A stretch of DNA of 64,000 nucleotides from CAZSMK01 sp964608095 (GTDB lineage: Bacteria > Sumerlaeota > Sumerlaeia > MWCT01 > JAGHBZ01). The notes under the pieces are model-generated. The model had not been told where the DNA came from. It did no database searches and worked only from the letters and a program-made list of their open reading frames with translations. The position numbers and the translations under genes were made by a program. Below, piece by piece: positions 9,801-16,740 of this stretch; position 1 is the first letter of the stretch; each line of letters starts with the position of its first letter. The stretch lies in NCBI GenBank assembly GCA_964608095.1, contig CAZSMK010000044.1, positions 22,109 to 86,108 on the forward strand. The letters are read 5' to 3'.

Positions 9801-9917
9801 TTTACTCTCGGAAAGAGGCTCGGCATGGCTCGATAAGGTCATAATACACATGATGCTAAGCACAAGAAAAACCTGCAAGAATGGGCAATTAAATGACTGA
9901 AAAAATTTTTGAAACAT
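6897..9917 (-). CDS. Secreted GH20 beta-hexosaminidase fused to a GH10 endo-xylanase
   Basis: The start at 9917 is preferred (AAAAGGA 9 bases upstream, immediately followed by a signal peptide ending SSHA); an ATG at 9962 gives an extra hydrophilic stretch. In the 1006-residue protein, about 40-165 is the GH20 N-terminal alpha/beta domain and 170-550 is the GH20 barrel with RGYMLDSARHF, LHWHLVDDQGWR and the catalytic pair D366-E367 in HIGGDECP. From about 590 to 945 there is a GH10 domain: its usual lead-in VEQTSHDFLFGSNIF is visible (here IEQTSHDFLFGSNIF), then GHPLLWHAHNPDWLP, the acid/base E756 in WDGVNEP and the nucleophile E874 in YITEIT. A short beta-rich tail follows. Two complete catalytic domains with different specificities in one chain is unusual. 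A short palindromic DNA insertion (9127-9158) adds a Ser/Glu-rich loop in the GH20 barrel. Confidence 0.93.
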   Translation of the reverse strand: MFQKFFQSFNCPFLQVFLVLSIMCIMTLSSHAEPLSESKSEICIIPKPVSVKVYEGEFLFNHETVILVIGDAGDGAELFLGRVRKATQFPLIVHEFKVGMKVENAVVFRIDESDATLGDEGYSLHVTPERIDITAKTEAGIFYACQTLRQLLPHEIELRVQSPGVSWIIPCVEIQDKPRFSWRGYMLDSARHFQDKEYIKRIIDLISLYKMNRLHWHLVDDQGWRLEIKAYPKLTRVGAFRPNINARLNYMPTDSVESLDSTESTESGERYGGFYSQNDIREIVAYAEARHVVVVPEIEMPGHCLSALMAYPELSCTGEIPTELGNTWIYKDVYCAGNEKTFAFIEGVLFEVMTLFPSPWIHIGGDECPKDRWQACPKCQQRIKEEGLATADDLHSYFIRRVEAFVRDKGRRLIGWDDNFEAGVPSSTIIQPYRKIEYGIEAAQKGYDVIMSPHSHCYFDYDYSATSASKAYSLEPVGVELTPEQASHILGVECCQWLGNVSRRYYESHGIMMPTHEIEYHTFPRLLATAEVGWSPKEIRETDDFIKRLKAHGLRLDALEVNFFRAPSIWQNTRVSKTFKDIWADPELEKRISDGIERYRKSDVSVYLFDTNAKPITNVEVSIEQTSHDFLFGSNIFVLGQLATPEANAQYEAAFRKILNSATIPFYWLGLEPVQGELRYEEGSRRIWRRPPPDRVLAWCKHYDIVPKGHPLLWHAHNPDWLPEDPEALKELFLKRFREIATRYGHEIALWDGVNEPIDCVKDFPLYDEERSYVEWAFREQRTLFPASAQLFINEMPHVCHEYNGEDPTQTRYYKHIKGLVERGVPFDGIGFQFHIMSDQAVAEILGGHTYSPRQLLQVYDLYDRFELPMYITEITMPTPGSETEGEELQKEMVRNYYRLWFSVPRMKGITWWNLGDGTAIEHETKFNGGLLRKNLDPKPSYLELERLINHEWSMRETLRTDENGHLSLRCFHGKYSLRVDTGEIIRQREIHVKEDSDNTFKIAIW
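9127..9158. repeat. Palindromic insertion inside the GH20 coding region
   Basis: Two 13-base arms (GATTCCGTGGAAT at 9127-9139 and its exact reverse complement at 9146-9158) flank a 6-base centre. On the coding strand it is in frame and encodes a Ser/Asp/Glu/Thr-rich loop (around DSVESLDSTES) not typical of GH20. Confidence 0.75.
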
Positions 9918-9961
9918 TTCTGTGTCCTTTTCATTTGTCTTTGTTTCTCGATATGGGCGCA

Positions 9962-9990
9962 ACTATACTAAGAGAAATAACCGTGAGCAA
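9962..9990 (-). promoter_or_regulatory. Possible promoter of the GH20-GH10 gene
   Basis: On the minus strand, TTGCTC (9985-9990), 17 bases, then TATAGT (9962-9967). The -10 is good (5 of 6) but the -35 matches only 3 of 6. It would start transcription about 40 bases before the ATG at 9917. Confidence 0.35.
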
Positions 9991-10131
9991 GGGTAATTGC
10001 CCCTTGACATAGCCAAAGAATATACACAAAAGATTGCATGTTCAGTGTTTTCGGGTATGTGCCTGCGAAAAATGGATTCAGGGTCCATATCGCGCCCAAG
10101 AGTTAAGCGCAAATAGAAAGGGAGTAAATCT

Positions 10132-12246
10132 ATGCCGGAATCGAAAAATCAGGCGAGCAATTTTCGAGTCGTCCGGGATGACAATTCCATCTCGATTCAA
10201 TCAGGATTGTTGTCGTTGAAATTTGGTGTAACAAACAGGGTTACCTTCGAGGATCTCTCGTTTAAGGGCAAGAGAAACTGGTTATCCGATTTCAGTGATA
10301 TTGGATTGTTATGGAAGATTCATTTCAAAGGGCCTTATGGAACAGCGCCTGTGTATTCAAACAACGAGGCTGATTTTCAGAAAGCCTTTATCTCCAAAGA
10401 TGACGCAGATGTGAAAGAAATTACATTTGTCTGGACCGCCAAAGCAACACACGATATGCATCCAGAAGTCGTCATCAGGGTAAGGTGCAAAAAAGGTAAA
10501 TCACTCTCCTTCTGGTCGCTCGAGGTATCATTGCCCAGGGGATGGAAAATCAGACGCGCCGACTTTCCCTATCTCTCAAACTTTGCGGTCATGCAGCACA
10601 TGAAGGTGGTTGTTCCTACCGGATGGGGAAATGAGTATGGGTTCAAACCATGCTTCAAGTATGAAGGACCCTATCCGTCATGGTTAACAAGCATGCAAAT
10701 GGTCGCCTTCTATGACGATAAACATGCAAATGGATTATACTTTGCCTCACATGATCCTCGAGCGAATCTTAAGGAATTTTATATCGAAGCCAGAGGGAAT
10801 ACCGCTGAAGTAGCACAATTCCATATTCCATCCATCCCTGATAATGACGTTGATTCTTTCGCACTGGACTATGAGGTGGTACTAGGGGTATTCGAAGGCG
10901 GTTACTACGAGGCGGGGCAACTTTACAGGGATTTTGCCTTGAGAACAAAATGGGTGGACGAAACAAAAAAGAAGTCACCACCTGCCTGGTTGAAGGAGAC
11001 GGAATTATGGCTCAGACCGGACGGCGGAGTTGAAAAAAATCTCGAAGTTACAAAGGAAGCCCTCAAATTCTTTGACGTTAAAACAGCGCTCCATTGGTAC
11101 AGGTGGCATGAGATACCTTACGATACGCATTATCCCGAATACTTACCGGCGCTGCCGGGAATTGCAGAGGCTATCAGAGAGTTGCAGGAGATGGGTACGC
11201 ATGTGGCGCTTTATATAAATGGCAGATTGTGGGACCCCGCCTCTGAAAGCTGGATGTCGGAAAAAGCGTATGAGCATGCGGCACGCTCGGAAAACAGCGA
11301 GTGCTACAGCGAGATTTATGGTTCCCTGATACCCAACAATGTCATGTGCCCATATACCAACTTCTGGCAGGAAAAAATAGCCGGGATAGCCGAGCGTCTG
11401 GAAGAGGCGCTTGGGATTCATGGCGTGTATATCGATCAAGTAGCGGCGGGGGAGGGGGGGCAGGGGTATAACCCCGCTCACGGGCATCCTGTCGGCGGCG
11501 GCGAGTTCTGGCGCGTCGGGTACGAGGCTCTATTGGCGAAAACAAGGAAGAAGTTGTCTAACAATACCATCCTGCTGACAGAAGAAAACGCAGAATGCTG
11601 GCTGAATCTCTTTGACGCCCACCTTATGGTAAATACACAAGTTGATGGAAAAGTTGTGCCCTTGTTCTTATCTGTTTATTCCGGCAAAACAATCCTGATA
11701 TGCACATTGTATTACGCGTCCGATGAACCGCGGAATTCGTTGTCGTTCAGGATAAAGAACGCCCTTGCCTTTTTATGGGGAGCGCAACCCGGCTGGATTC
11801 AACCGTATAGGATAATGGCGCCTGACGTGCGAAAGGAGGCTGAATTTCTCAAGGATTTAGTCCGAACAAGGCGATTTGCACATCCTTTTATTGATGCCGG
11901 TAAATTCCTTGATATGCTTCCCGTTGGCGGGAATAATCCTGTAGTACACGGCGTTATGAAAGGACCCTTTTTCGGTCAGTATGATATAAAAGTGCCCGCT
12001 GTTTCGGCTTCAGCATGGCTCTCGCCCGATAATAAAATAGGGGTGTTATCGACCAATATATCCGATCAGGCTCACGAGGTAAAAATTGTCCTTCCTTTTG
12101 AAAAAGCCGCCCTGGCGGTTGATAAAAAGTTCAAAATTACCTTCTACAATAACAGCGGATTGGTAGATACAAAAAAATATGCCGACAAATGTGTAACCTT
12201 TACTCTACCCGAGCGAAGTGCGATGATTCTGGACATTGATATGTGA
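10132..12246 (+). CDS. DUF6259-like candidate glycoside hydrolase
   Basis: 704 residues without a signal peptide, so probably cytoplasmic. Residues about 10-290 are a beta-rich domain and 295-560 look like a (beta/alpha)8 barrel: LHWYRWHEIPYDTHYPEY, HVALYINGRLWD and HGVYIDQVAAGEGGQG, where the Asp in YIDQ and the Glu in TEENAE (about residue 485) stand at barrel strand ends where catalytic acids are expected. The rest is a C-terminal beta-sandwich. This layout resembles the DUF6259 family of uncharacterised sugar-active proteins found in Lentisphaerae-like bacteria. GGGAGTAAATCT precedes the start. It is transcribed away from the GH20-GH10 gene and is followed 49 bases later by the GDPD-SGNH gene, probably in one operon. 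Family assignment is from memory of motifs; substrate unknown. Confidence 0.72.
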   Translation: MPESKNQASNFRVVRDDNSISIQSGLLSLKFGVTNRVTFEDLSFKGKRNWLSDFSDIGLLWKIHFKGPYGTAPVYSNNEADFQKAFISKDDADVKEITFVWTAKATHDMHPEVVIRVRCKKGKSLSFWSLEVSLPRGWKIRRADFPYLSNFAVMQHMKVVVPTGWGNEYGFKPCFKYEGPYPSWLTSMQMVAFYDDKHANGLYFASHDPRANLKEFYIEARGNTAEVAQFHIPSIPDNDVDSFALDYEVVLGVFEGGYYEAGQLYRDFALRTKWVDETKKKSPPAWLKETELWLRPDGGVEKNLEVTKEALKFFDVKTALHWYRWHEIPYDTHYPEYLPALPGIAEAIRELQEMGTHVALYINGRLWDPASESWMSEKAYEHAARSENSECYSEIYGSLIPNNVMCPYTNFWQEKIAGIAERLEEALGIHGVYIDQVAAGEGGQGYNPAHGHPVGGGEFWRVGYEALLAKTRKKLSNNTILLTEENAECWLNLFDAHLMVNTQVDGKVVPLFLSVYSGKTILICTLYYASDEPRNSLSFRIKNALAFLWGAQPGWIQPYRIMAPDVRKEAEFLKDLVRTRRFAHPFIDAGKFLDMLPVGGNNPVVHGVMKGPFFGQYDIKVPAVSASAWLSPDNKIGVLSTNISDQAHEVKIVLPFEKAALAVDKKFKITFYNNSGLVDTKKYADKCVTFTLPERSAMILDIDM

Positions 12247-12295
12247 TATGGTTCTTTAATCTTCAGAAATATCTAAAAGTGTAAGGAGACTGGAA

Positions 12296-14323
12296 ATGAG
12301 AACCCCAATTGCGTGTGCATTACTGCTATTCGCAGTGCACCTCAATGCAGACATATTAATTGTGGCGCATCGCGGTGCGTCGGATTATGCGCCCGAAAAC
12401 ACACTACCCGCATTCGAACTTGCCTGGAAGCAGGGAGCGGATGCAGTCGAGGGCGACTTCTATCTCACTAAGGACGGACAGATCGTCTGCATCCATGACT
12501 CGAGCACCCAAAGAGTGTCGGAAGTAACAAAAATTGTCAAAGATTCCACCCTGAGCGAATTGCACACAATAGATGTCGGCTCATGGTTCGATAAATCCTT
12601 TCAAGGCACCCGAATTCCAACACTCGCGGAAGTTCTGGCTACTGTACCCAAAGGGAAAAAGATTTATATAGAGGTAAAATGCGGTCCTGAAATACTGCCG
12701 CAAATGTTCAAGGAACTGGCACGCTCGACCCTGGAGCGAGACCAGATCGTCGTCATCTCGTTCAACGAAGACGTAATACGCGAACTCAAAAAAAAGGATC
12801 CAGGCATCAAGGCATATTGGCTGAAAAGTTTTACAAGAGATAGTGCAACGGGAGAGTTGAACCCAACTTTAAACAGCGCATTGGAAATTCTAAAAACAAT
12901 TAAAGCCGATGGTATAAGTACGAGTTATCCCGAAATTGATGAAAAGTTTATCAGGGAAGTCGAGAAGGCTGGTTTTGAATATCATGTTTGGACTGTAGAT
13001 CACGTGGAAACTGCGAGAGAATTCAAGCAATGGGGCGCACGATCAATAACCACCAATATCCCGAAGTACATGGTTAACTATCTGGATAAGCCGATGCCAC
13101 CCATAGAGGCTAAATCCGATGAACCGGCATATTCGCCGTACGCTCGCATGCCCTTGAGGGAGCGCATAATCGAGACAAAAGCCCGCCGCGGACCACATTA
13201 CTCGAGCCGGCTCAATCTCTTCATGACATCAGACTATCAAAAAGGCGGGATTGTTTTTATCGGCGACTCTATAACCGAAGGGTTCCCCCTTAACGAATCT
13301 ATCAAAGATAAAAATGTTATCAATTGTGGAATCAGCGGCGATCGAATAAAAGGGATAGCCGAACGACTTGATGTGTGTGTCAAAGACCTCGAACCAAAAG
13401 AAGTATATGTGATGATTGGCGTAAACGATATCCTTCAAGAGAATCGCGAATCCATAGAAGAACTCGGCGAGAGGTATAAAAGACTCATCCGTGACCTTAA
13501 ACGCACGGCTCCCGATGCTAAGATAACATTCTTCTCGATTCTTCCGATGCGGGGTTCTTATGCGACAAGAAATCACCTTGTTCACAAGCTTAATGCCGTC
13601 ATCAAGGAGATAGTCGAAAAAGAGGGATTACGATATTTTGATCTGCATCCTTATTTTGCGAACGACAAAAAGGAACTGTATGCATATCTCACAACCGACG
13701 GTTTGCACCTGAGTCCCGATGGTTATCTCGTCTGGTTGAAAGCGATACTCGACAAGGATGAGTTTATAGAAGCGGCTATCAATTTCTCGGGATATTGGCT
13801 CACGAAATATGGTGGTTCTTTTCGGGTGGCGAAAATCGATCCGCCCGCAAACGGCGCCTACCCCGGCAGCCGCGGTCCCAACGAACTGGTTATATACACT
13901 CCTGCGTACGAAAAATCCTCGACCAACACCAACACATGGGGAACCGAGGTCATTGTGAGAAACAGCAAGGTCGAAAAGCGAACACATTTCGACACGCCCA
14001 TCCCTTCAGATGGCTTCGTGGTTTCAGGACACGGCTCCGCCTCACAATGGATAGAAAAATACCTTGACCCGGGTGTTTCGGTCGAATACGACCAGAACGC
14101 AATTTACATCAAGGATATTCCCGAGTCGCAGATGACGCCGGAACAACGATTATGGTATTTAAAAAAGTGTATATTCCGCGTGCTGCATTCCATGAAGAAA
14201 CCAGGTGCAGATGAAAAGACAAAGAATACGGCGTTAAAACTTCTCGAAAAAATCCAGCGTATCCAGGCTGATGAGAAACTATCGGGGTCAGACCTCGATT
14301 CCGAGCTTCTCCTCTTTGAGTAG
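12296..14323 (+). CDS. Secreted glycerophosphodiester phosphodiesterase-SGNH hydrolase fusion
   Basis: A signal peptide (about 1-18, ending LNADI) precedes a GDPD domain at 20-265: AHRGASDYAPENTLPAF and VEGDFYLTKDGQIVCIHD give the Glu/Asp/His metal and catalytic residues, and TVDHVETAREFKQWGA the C-terminal barrel end. Residues 310-485 are an SGNH/GDSL esterase: nucleophile Ser in IFIGDSITEG-like sequence (here VFIGDSITEG), block II GISGD, block III GVNDIL and block V DGLHLSPDGY. Residues 490-650 form a further beta-rich domain (NELVIYTP, PIPSDGFVVSGHG) and a helix. The last 15 residues (LSGSDLDSELLLFE) come from an inserted repeat at 14275, so the ancestral stop has been lost. AAGGAGAC lies 6 bases before the start. 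The combination suggests degradation of phosphodiester-linked and acylated cell-envelope polymers. Confidence 0.9.
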   Translation: MRTPIACALLLFAVHLNADILIVAHRGASDYAPENTLPAFELAWKQGADAVEGDFYLTKDGQIVCIHDSSTQRVSEVTKIVKDSTLSELHTIDVGSWFDKSFQGTRIPTLAEVLATVPKGKKIYIEVKCGPEILPQMFKELARSTLERDQIVVISFNEDVIRELKKKDPGIKAYWLKSFTRDSATGELNPTLNSALEILKTIKADGISTSYPEIDEKFIREVEKAGFEYHVWTVDHVETAREFKQWGARSITTNIPKYMVNYLDKPMPPIEAKSDEPAYSPYARMPLRERIIETKARRGPHYSSRLNLFMTSDYQKGGIVFIGDSITEGFPLNESIKDKNVINCGISGDRIKGIAERLDVCVKDLEPKEVYVMIGVNDILQENRESIEELGERYKRLIRDLKRTAPDAKITFFSILPMRGSYATRNHLVHKLNAVIKEIVEKEGLRYFDLHPYFANDKKELYAYLTTDGLHLSPDGYLVWLKAILDKDEFIEAAINFSGYWLTKYGGSFRVAKIDPPANGAYPGSRGPNELVIYTPAYEKSSTNTNTWGTEVIVRNSKVEKRTHFDTPIPSDGFVVSGHGSASQWIEKYLDPGVSVEYDQNAIYIKDIPESQMTPEQRLWYLKKCIFRVLHSMKKPGADEKTKNTALKLLEKIQRIQADEKLSGSDLDSELLLFE

Positions 14324-14378
14324 CCGGAAACTATCGGGGTCAGACCTCGATTCCGAGCTTCTCTTTTTCGAGCAGCCG
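14275..14378 (+). repeat. Tandem 52-bp repeat of the ACTATCGGGG family
   Basis: Units 14275-14326 and 14327-14378 match at 48 of 52 positions. Each begins GAAACTATCGGGGTCAGACC. The first unit encodes the last residues and stop of the GDPD-SGNH gene. An inverted partial copy lies at 14663-14695, and the first 15 bases recur in the MITE-like elements at 25.8 and 31.6 kb. Confidence 0.9.
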
Positions 14379-14384
14379 TTTCTT

Positions 14385-14660
14385 TTAACGCTCAAGCTGT
14401 GGATCATCTTCTTTTACACTTCGACTATGTCTTGTCACTGTACTATCGCTATTTATTCCGAATCGCAGGGCAATCTGTCGACAAGAATTTCCAGTAAGTT
14501 TGCGACAAAGATACATCGCTACTGAGCGAGGATGAGATTGCTTTCCGCGTGATGAGTGCTCAATCGAATCAATCGTAATCTTACATTCAGCGGGAACAAC
14601 CTTTTTAATATCATCTATAACTAAAGGACTTGGTGAGATTGGAATCACCAGTAATATCAA
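14385..14660 (-). pseudogene. Remnant of a REP-associated (Y1/TnpA_REP-type) transposase, C-terminal DnaA-like domain only
   Basis: About 90 residues open on the minus strand resemble the DnaA C-terminal-like helix-turn-helix that ends many REP-associated tyrosine transposases: SRGKQSHPRSVAMYLCRKLT, then a QIALRFGI turn and STVTRHSRSV. The catalytic HUH/Tyr part is absent and there is no ribosome site. It lies between the tandem 52-bp repeats (14275-14378) and their inverted copy (14663-14695), the arrangement expected for a transposase bracketed by its own terminal palindromes. The frame overlaps the 3' end of the GH27 gene, which reads through the inverted repeat. I read this as an internally deleted, dead element. 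Confidence 0.65.
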
Positions 14661-16674
14661 CTAGCTCGGAATCAAGGTCTGACCCCGATAGTTTTACCAA
14701 CCTGCATCCATCGTAAAAAGGAACCGGCAGGGCAATGGATTTTTCGAAAACGCCCAGATCCTTTTGACGCCATAAGTCCCTGACAAGGCGCTTTCCTTTT
14801 ATGCCGAGTTTTTCCCAATTCAAGGTGTAGATAACTTCCTCCGGACAGTCCTCAATTGTGAATTTGTCGCCGTGAATGGCGAAAATACCTACTGCAATCG
14901 AGCCGTCGTGGAGTTCTTTTAACCATACCTCACACACATCACTCTTTGCTATGCGGTCTGCCTGCTTTCCCAACCTGTCCTGGTTCACTGCGATGACTTC
15001 GTCGTTGGTCAGCATCGACAATGTCAGGTCATCGATTTTTGTCAGGTCGCAGCCGAGGAGCAGTGGTGCAGAAAGGAGTGCCCATTGAGTTATGTGGGTA
15101 TACTGCTGGTTAATGGTGAGGGACGTATACCGCATGTTTTCCCCCCAGCCGATATAGCCGACAACGAGCATATCCGGATCATTCCAGTGTCCGGGTTTTG
15201 CATATTTGCTCAAGCCGGCGCTTCTGGTAAATCCAATTTCCTTCACCCATTCCCATTCGTCGTTGATATCACCTGTTATTCTCCAGAGGTTGCCGCCTGC
15301 TTTTTCACCCCATTCCCAGGGACTGTATAACCCCCAGTTGCAGATACTGTAAACCATGTCTCTCTTTGAGGCCTTTTTAATGGCGTCGCCGAATCGTGCG
15401 TACGCATCGAAGGGATTATTTCCCCCGAGCCAGTCGACCTTTACATAGTCAGCACCCCAGTCGCTATACGTCGTAACGTCTTTCTCATAAAAACCGAGAC
15501 TGCCGGGTCGTAATTGGCATGTCTTCGAGGCTATACTTGTATAAAGGCCGAATTTCAGACCCTTGCTGTGAACATAATCGGCAAGACCTTTCATGTCCGG
15601 GAAATTTGGGTCACAGATTATTTCGCCGGTCTCCTTGTCCCTGTCAATCTGCCAGCAATCGTCGATATTGATGTAACTCCAGCCATGATTAATAAGTCCG
15701 AGACTTACAAACGCGTCAGCCGCAGCCCGGATTTTGGCATCGTCAACTTTGGCGCCCCATACATTCCAGCTGTTCCATCCCATTGGCGGAGTGAGCGCAA
15801 GAGTAGGACCTATGGCAAATTCGATGTCGCGTTCTGCTTTTCCGAGTTCGTTTTCTGCCTGTATTCTCAGGATGTATGAACCTTCATTTTGTATTCTTCC
15901 CGTAATTATACCGCTATCGGGATCAAGAACCAATCCTTCAGGGAGATTCCGGACAGAGAATTTTATGGGTCGCCGTCCTGTTGTGGGAATGTAATACAGT
16001 ATGTCCCTGCCAAGACCCGCTCCGATTATTGCGGGACCATTAATTTTTGGGGTATCTGGTAAGGCGGGATAGAGGCGTGTATCGTTTTCCGGCTTTCTGC
16101 CACTAAAAACAGGCTTATTCCGGGCATCTTCCTTCATTATGATTTTTGCGTCGGCCCAATCCGCGTGATCATAGCGGTTCCTATCACCACCAACATTTGA
16201 ATAGAGAATAAGGAATCGGACACCCGTAATGTCGAGATCGATAAACTTTGCAGGCGTTTTTTCCTTCATCACACCGCTGTCATAGATTTTTTTACCGTCG
16301 GCATACACTTCGAAATTTATCGTGCTTGTATCGGTGTTGACTTCATCGTCGACACCCACCCAGGCATGGAATCGTAGCGCTTCGCCGAACAGGTCAATCT
16401 TCATCTTGCCCCGGACATGCGTACCAATCCCGCGCTCAAAGACCTTTCCGGCTATTGTAATGGGGTTCCCGATGCAGGATTTGTTGGCTTTTGCCGTTCC
16501 CCATTCCTGCATAACGGTGTATCTATTGATATCGAGCGTATCAAGCCAGACAACGGTTTCATCGGTCAACTCATTGATCTCTGCAGCAACGGCTTCTTTT
16601 GCGTTGCTTGAAAAGTAAAGTGCACACAGAGCAATTAGAGAAGTTACAATAATGGACGATTTAGCAGGCTTCAT
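14611..16674 (-). CDS. Secreted GH27 alpha-galactosidase with NPCBM and putative Ig domains
   Basis: 687 residues. A signal peptide ends near 31 (AVAA). Residues 36-182 are an NPCBM carbohydrate-binding domain (RGIGTHVRGKMKIDL, FHAWVGVDDEV). Residues 205-290 carry the GH27-associated motif GPAIIGAGLGRDILYYIP and a He_PIG Ig-like domain. The GH27 barrel starts at LTPPMGWNSWN (295), with the nucleophile D414 in YVKVDW and the acid/base D501 in GHWNDPDML. The enzyme should release terminal alpha-galactose (or alpha-N-acetylgalactosamine) outside the cytoplasm. The last 26 residues, from about 662, are read from an inverted repeat and the transposase relic; the native end was probably near YDGCRLVK. 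GAGGAGG lies about 10 bases before the start. It follows the GH39-like gene on the same strand, separated by 42 bases holding a palindrome. Confidence 0.95.
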   Translation of the reverse strand: MKPAKSSIIVTSLIALCALYFSSNAKEAVAAEINELTDETVVWLDTLDINRYTVMQEWGTAKANKSCIGNPITIAGKVFERGIGTHVRGKMKIDLFGEALRFHAWVGVDDEVNTDTSTINFEVYADGKKIYDSGVMKEKTPAKFIDLDITGVRFLILYSNVGGDRNRYDHADWADAKIIMKEDARNKPVFSGRKPENDTRLYPALPDTPKINGPAIIGAGLGRDILYYIPTTGRRPIKFSVRNLPEGLVLDPDSGIITGRIQNEGSYILRIQAENELGKAERDIEFAIGPTLALTPPMGWNSWNVWGAKVDDAKIRAAADAFVSLGLINHGWSYINIDDCWQIDRDKETGEIICDPNFPDMKGLADYVHSKGLKFGLYTSIASKTCQLRPGSLGFYEKDVTTYSDWGADYVKVDWLGGNNPFDAYARFGDAIKKASKRDMVYSICNWGLYSPWEWGEKAGGNLWRITGDINDEWEWVKEIGFTRSAGLSKYAKPGHWNDPDMLVVGYIGWGENMRYTSLTINQQYTHITQWALLSAPLLLGCDLTKIDDLTLSMLTNDEVIAVNQDRLGKQADRIAKSDVCEVWLKELHDGSIAVGIFAIHGDKFTIEDCPEEVIYTLNWEKLGIKGKRLVRDLWRQKDLGVFEKSIALPVPFYDGCRLVKLSGSDLDSELVDITGDSNLTKSFSYR
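14663..14695 (-). repeat. Inverted copy of the ACTATCGGGG repeat
   Basis: On the minus strand it reads AAAACTATCGGGGTCAGACC and continues to GAGCT, matching units at 14275 and 14327 except one base. It encodes residues LSGSDLDSEL in the C-terminus of the GH27 protein. Confidence 0.9.
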
Positions 16675-16715
16675 AATAGCAATGCCTCCTCGATTTTCTC
16701 GGCAATTGAAATAGG

Positions 16716-16740
16716 ACTATCGGGGTCTAACCCCGATAGT
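16716..16740. repeat. Palindromic ACTATCGGGG repeat between two hydrolase genes
   Basis: Perfect 11-bp arms (ACTATCGGGGT / ACCCCGATAGT) around the trinucleotide CTA. The stop codon of the GH39-like gene (16717-16719) and its last residues TIGVRPR lie in it. There is no T tract on the minus strand, so it is not a classical terminator. Confidence 0.9.

Noticed and set aside
14271..14525. Plus-strand frame across the tandem repeats after the GDPD-SGNH gene
   Set aside because: It is made of repeat DNA and the antisense of the transposase relic; no ribosome site.
16716..16740. Palindrome as a rho-independent terminator of the GH39-like gene
   Set aside because: No T tract follows on the minus strand and the stop codon is within the stem.
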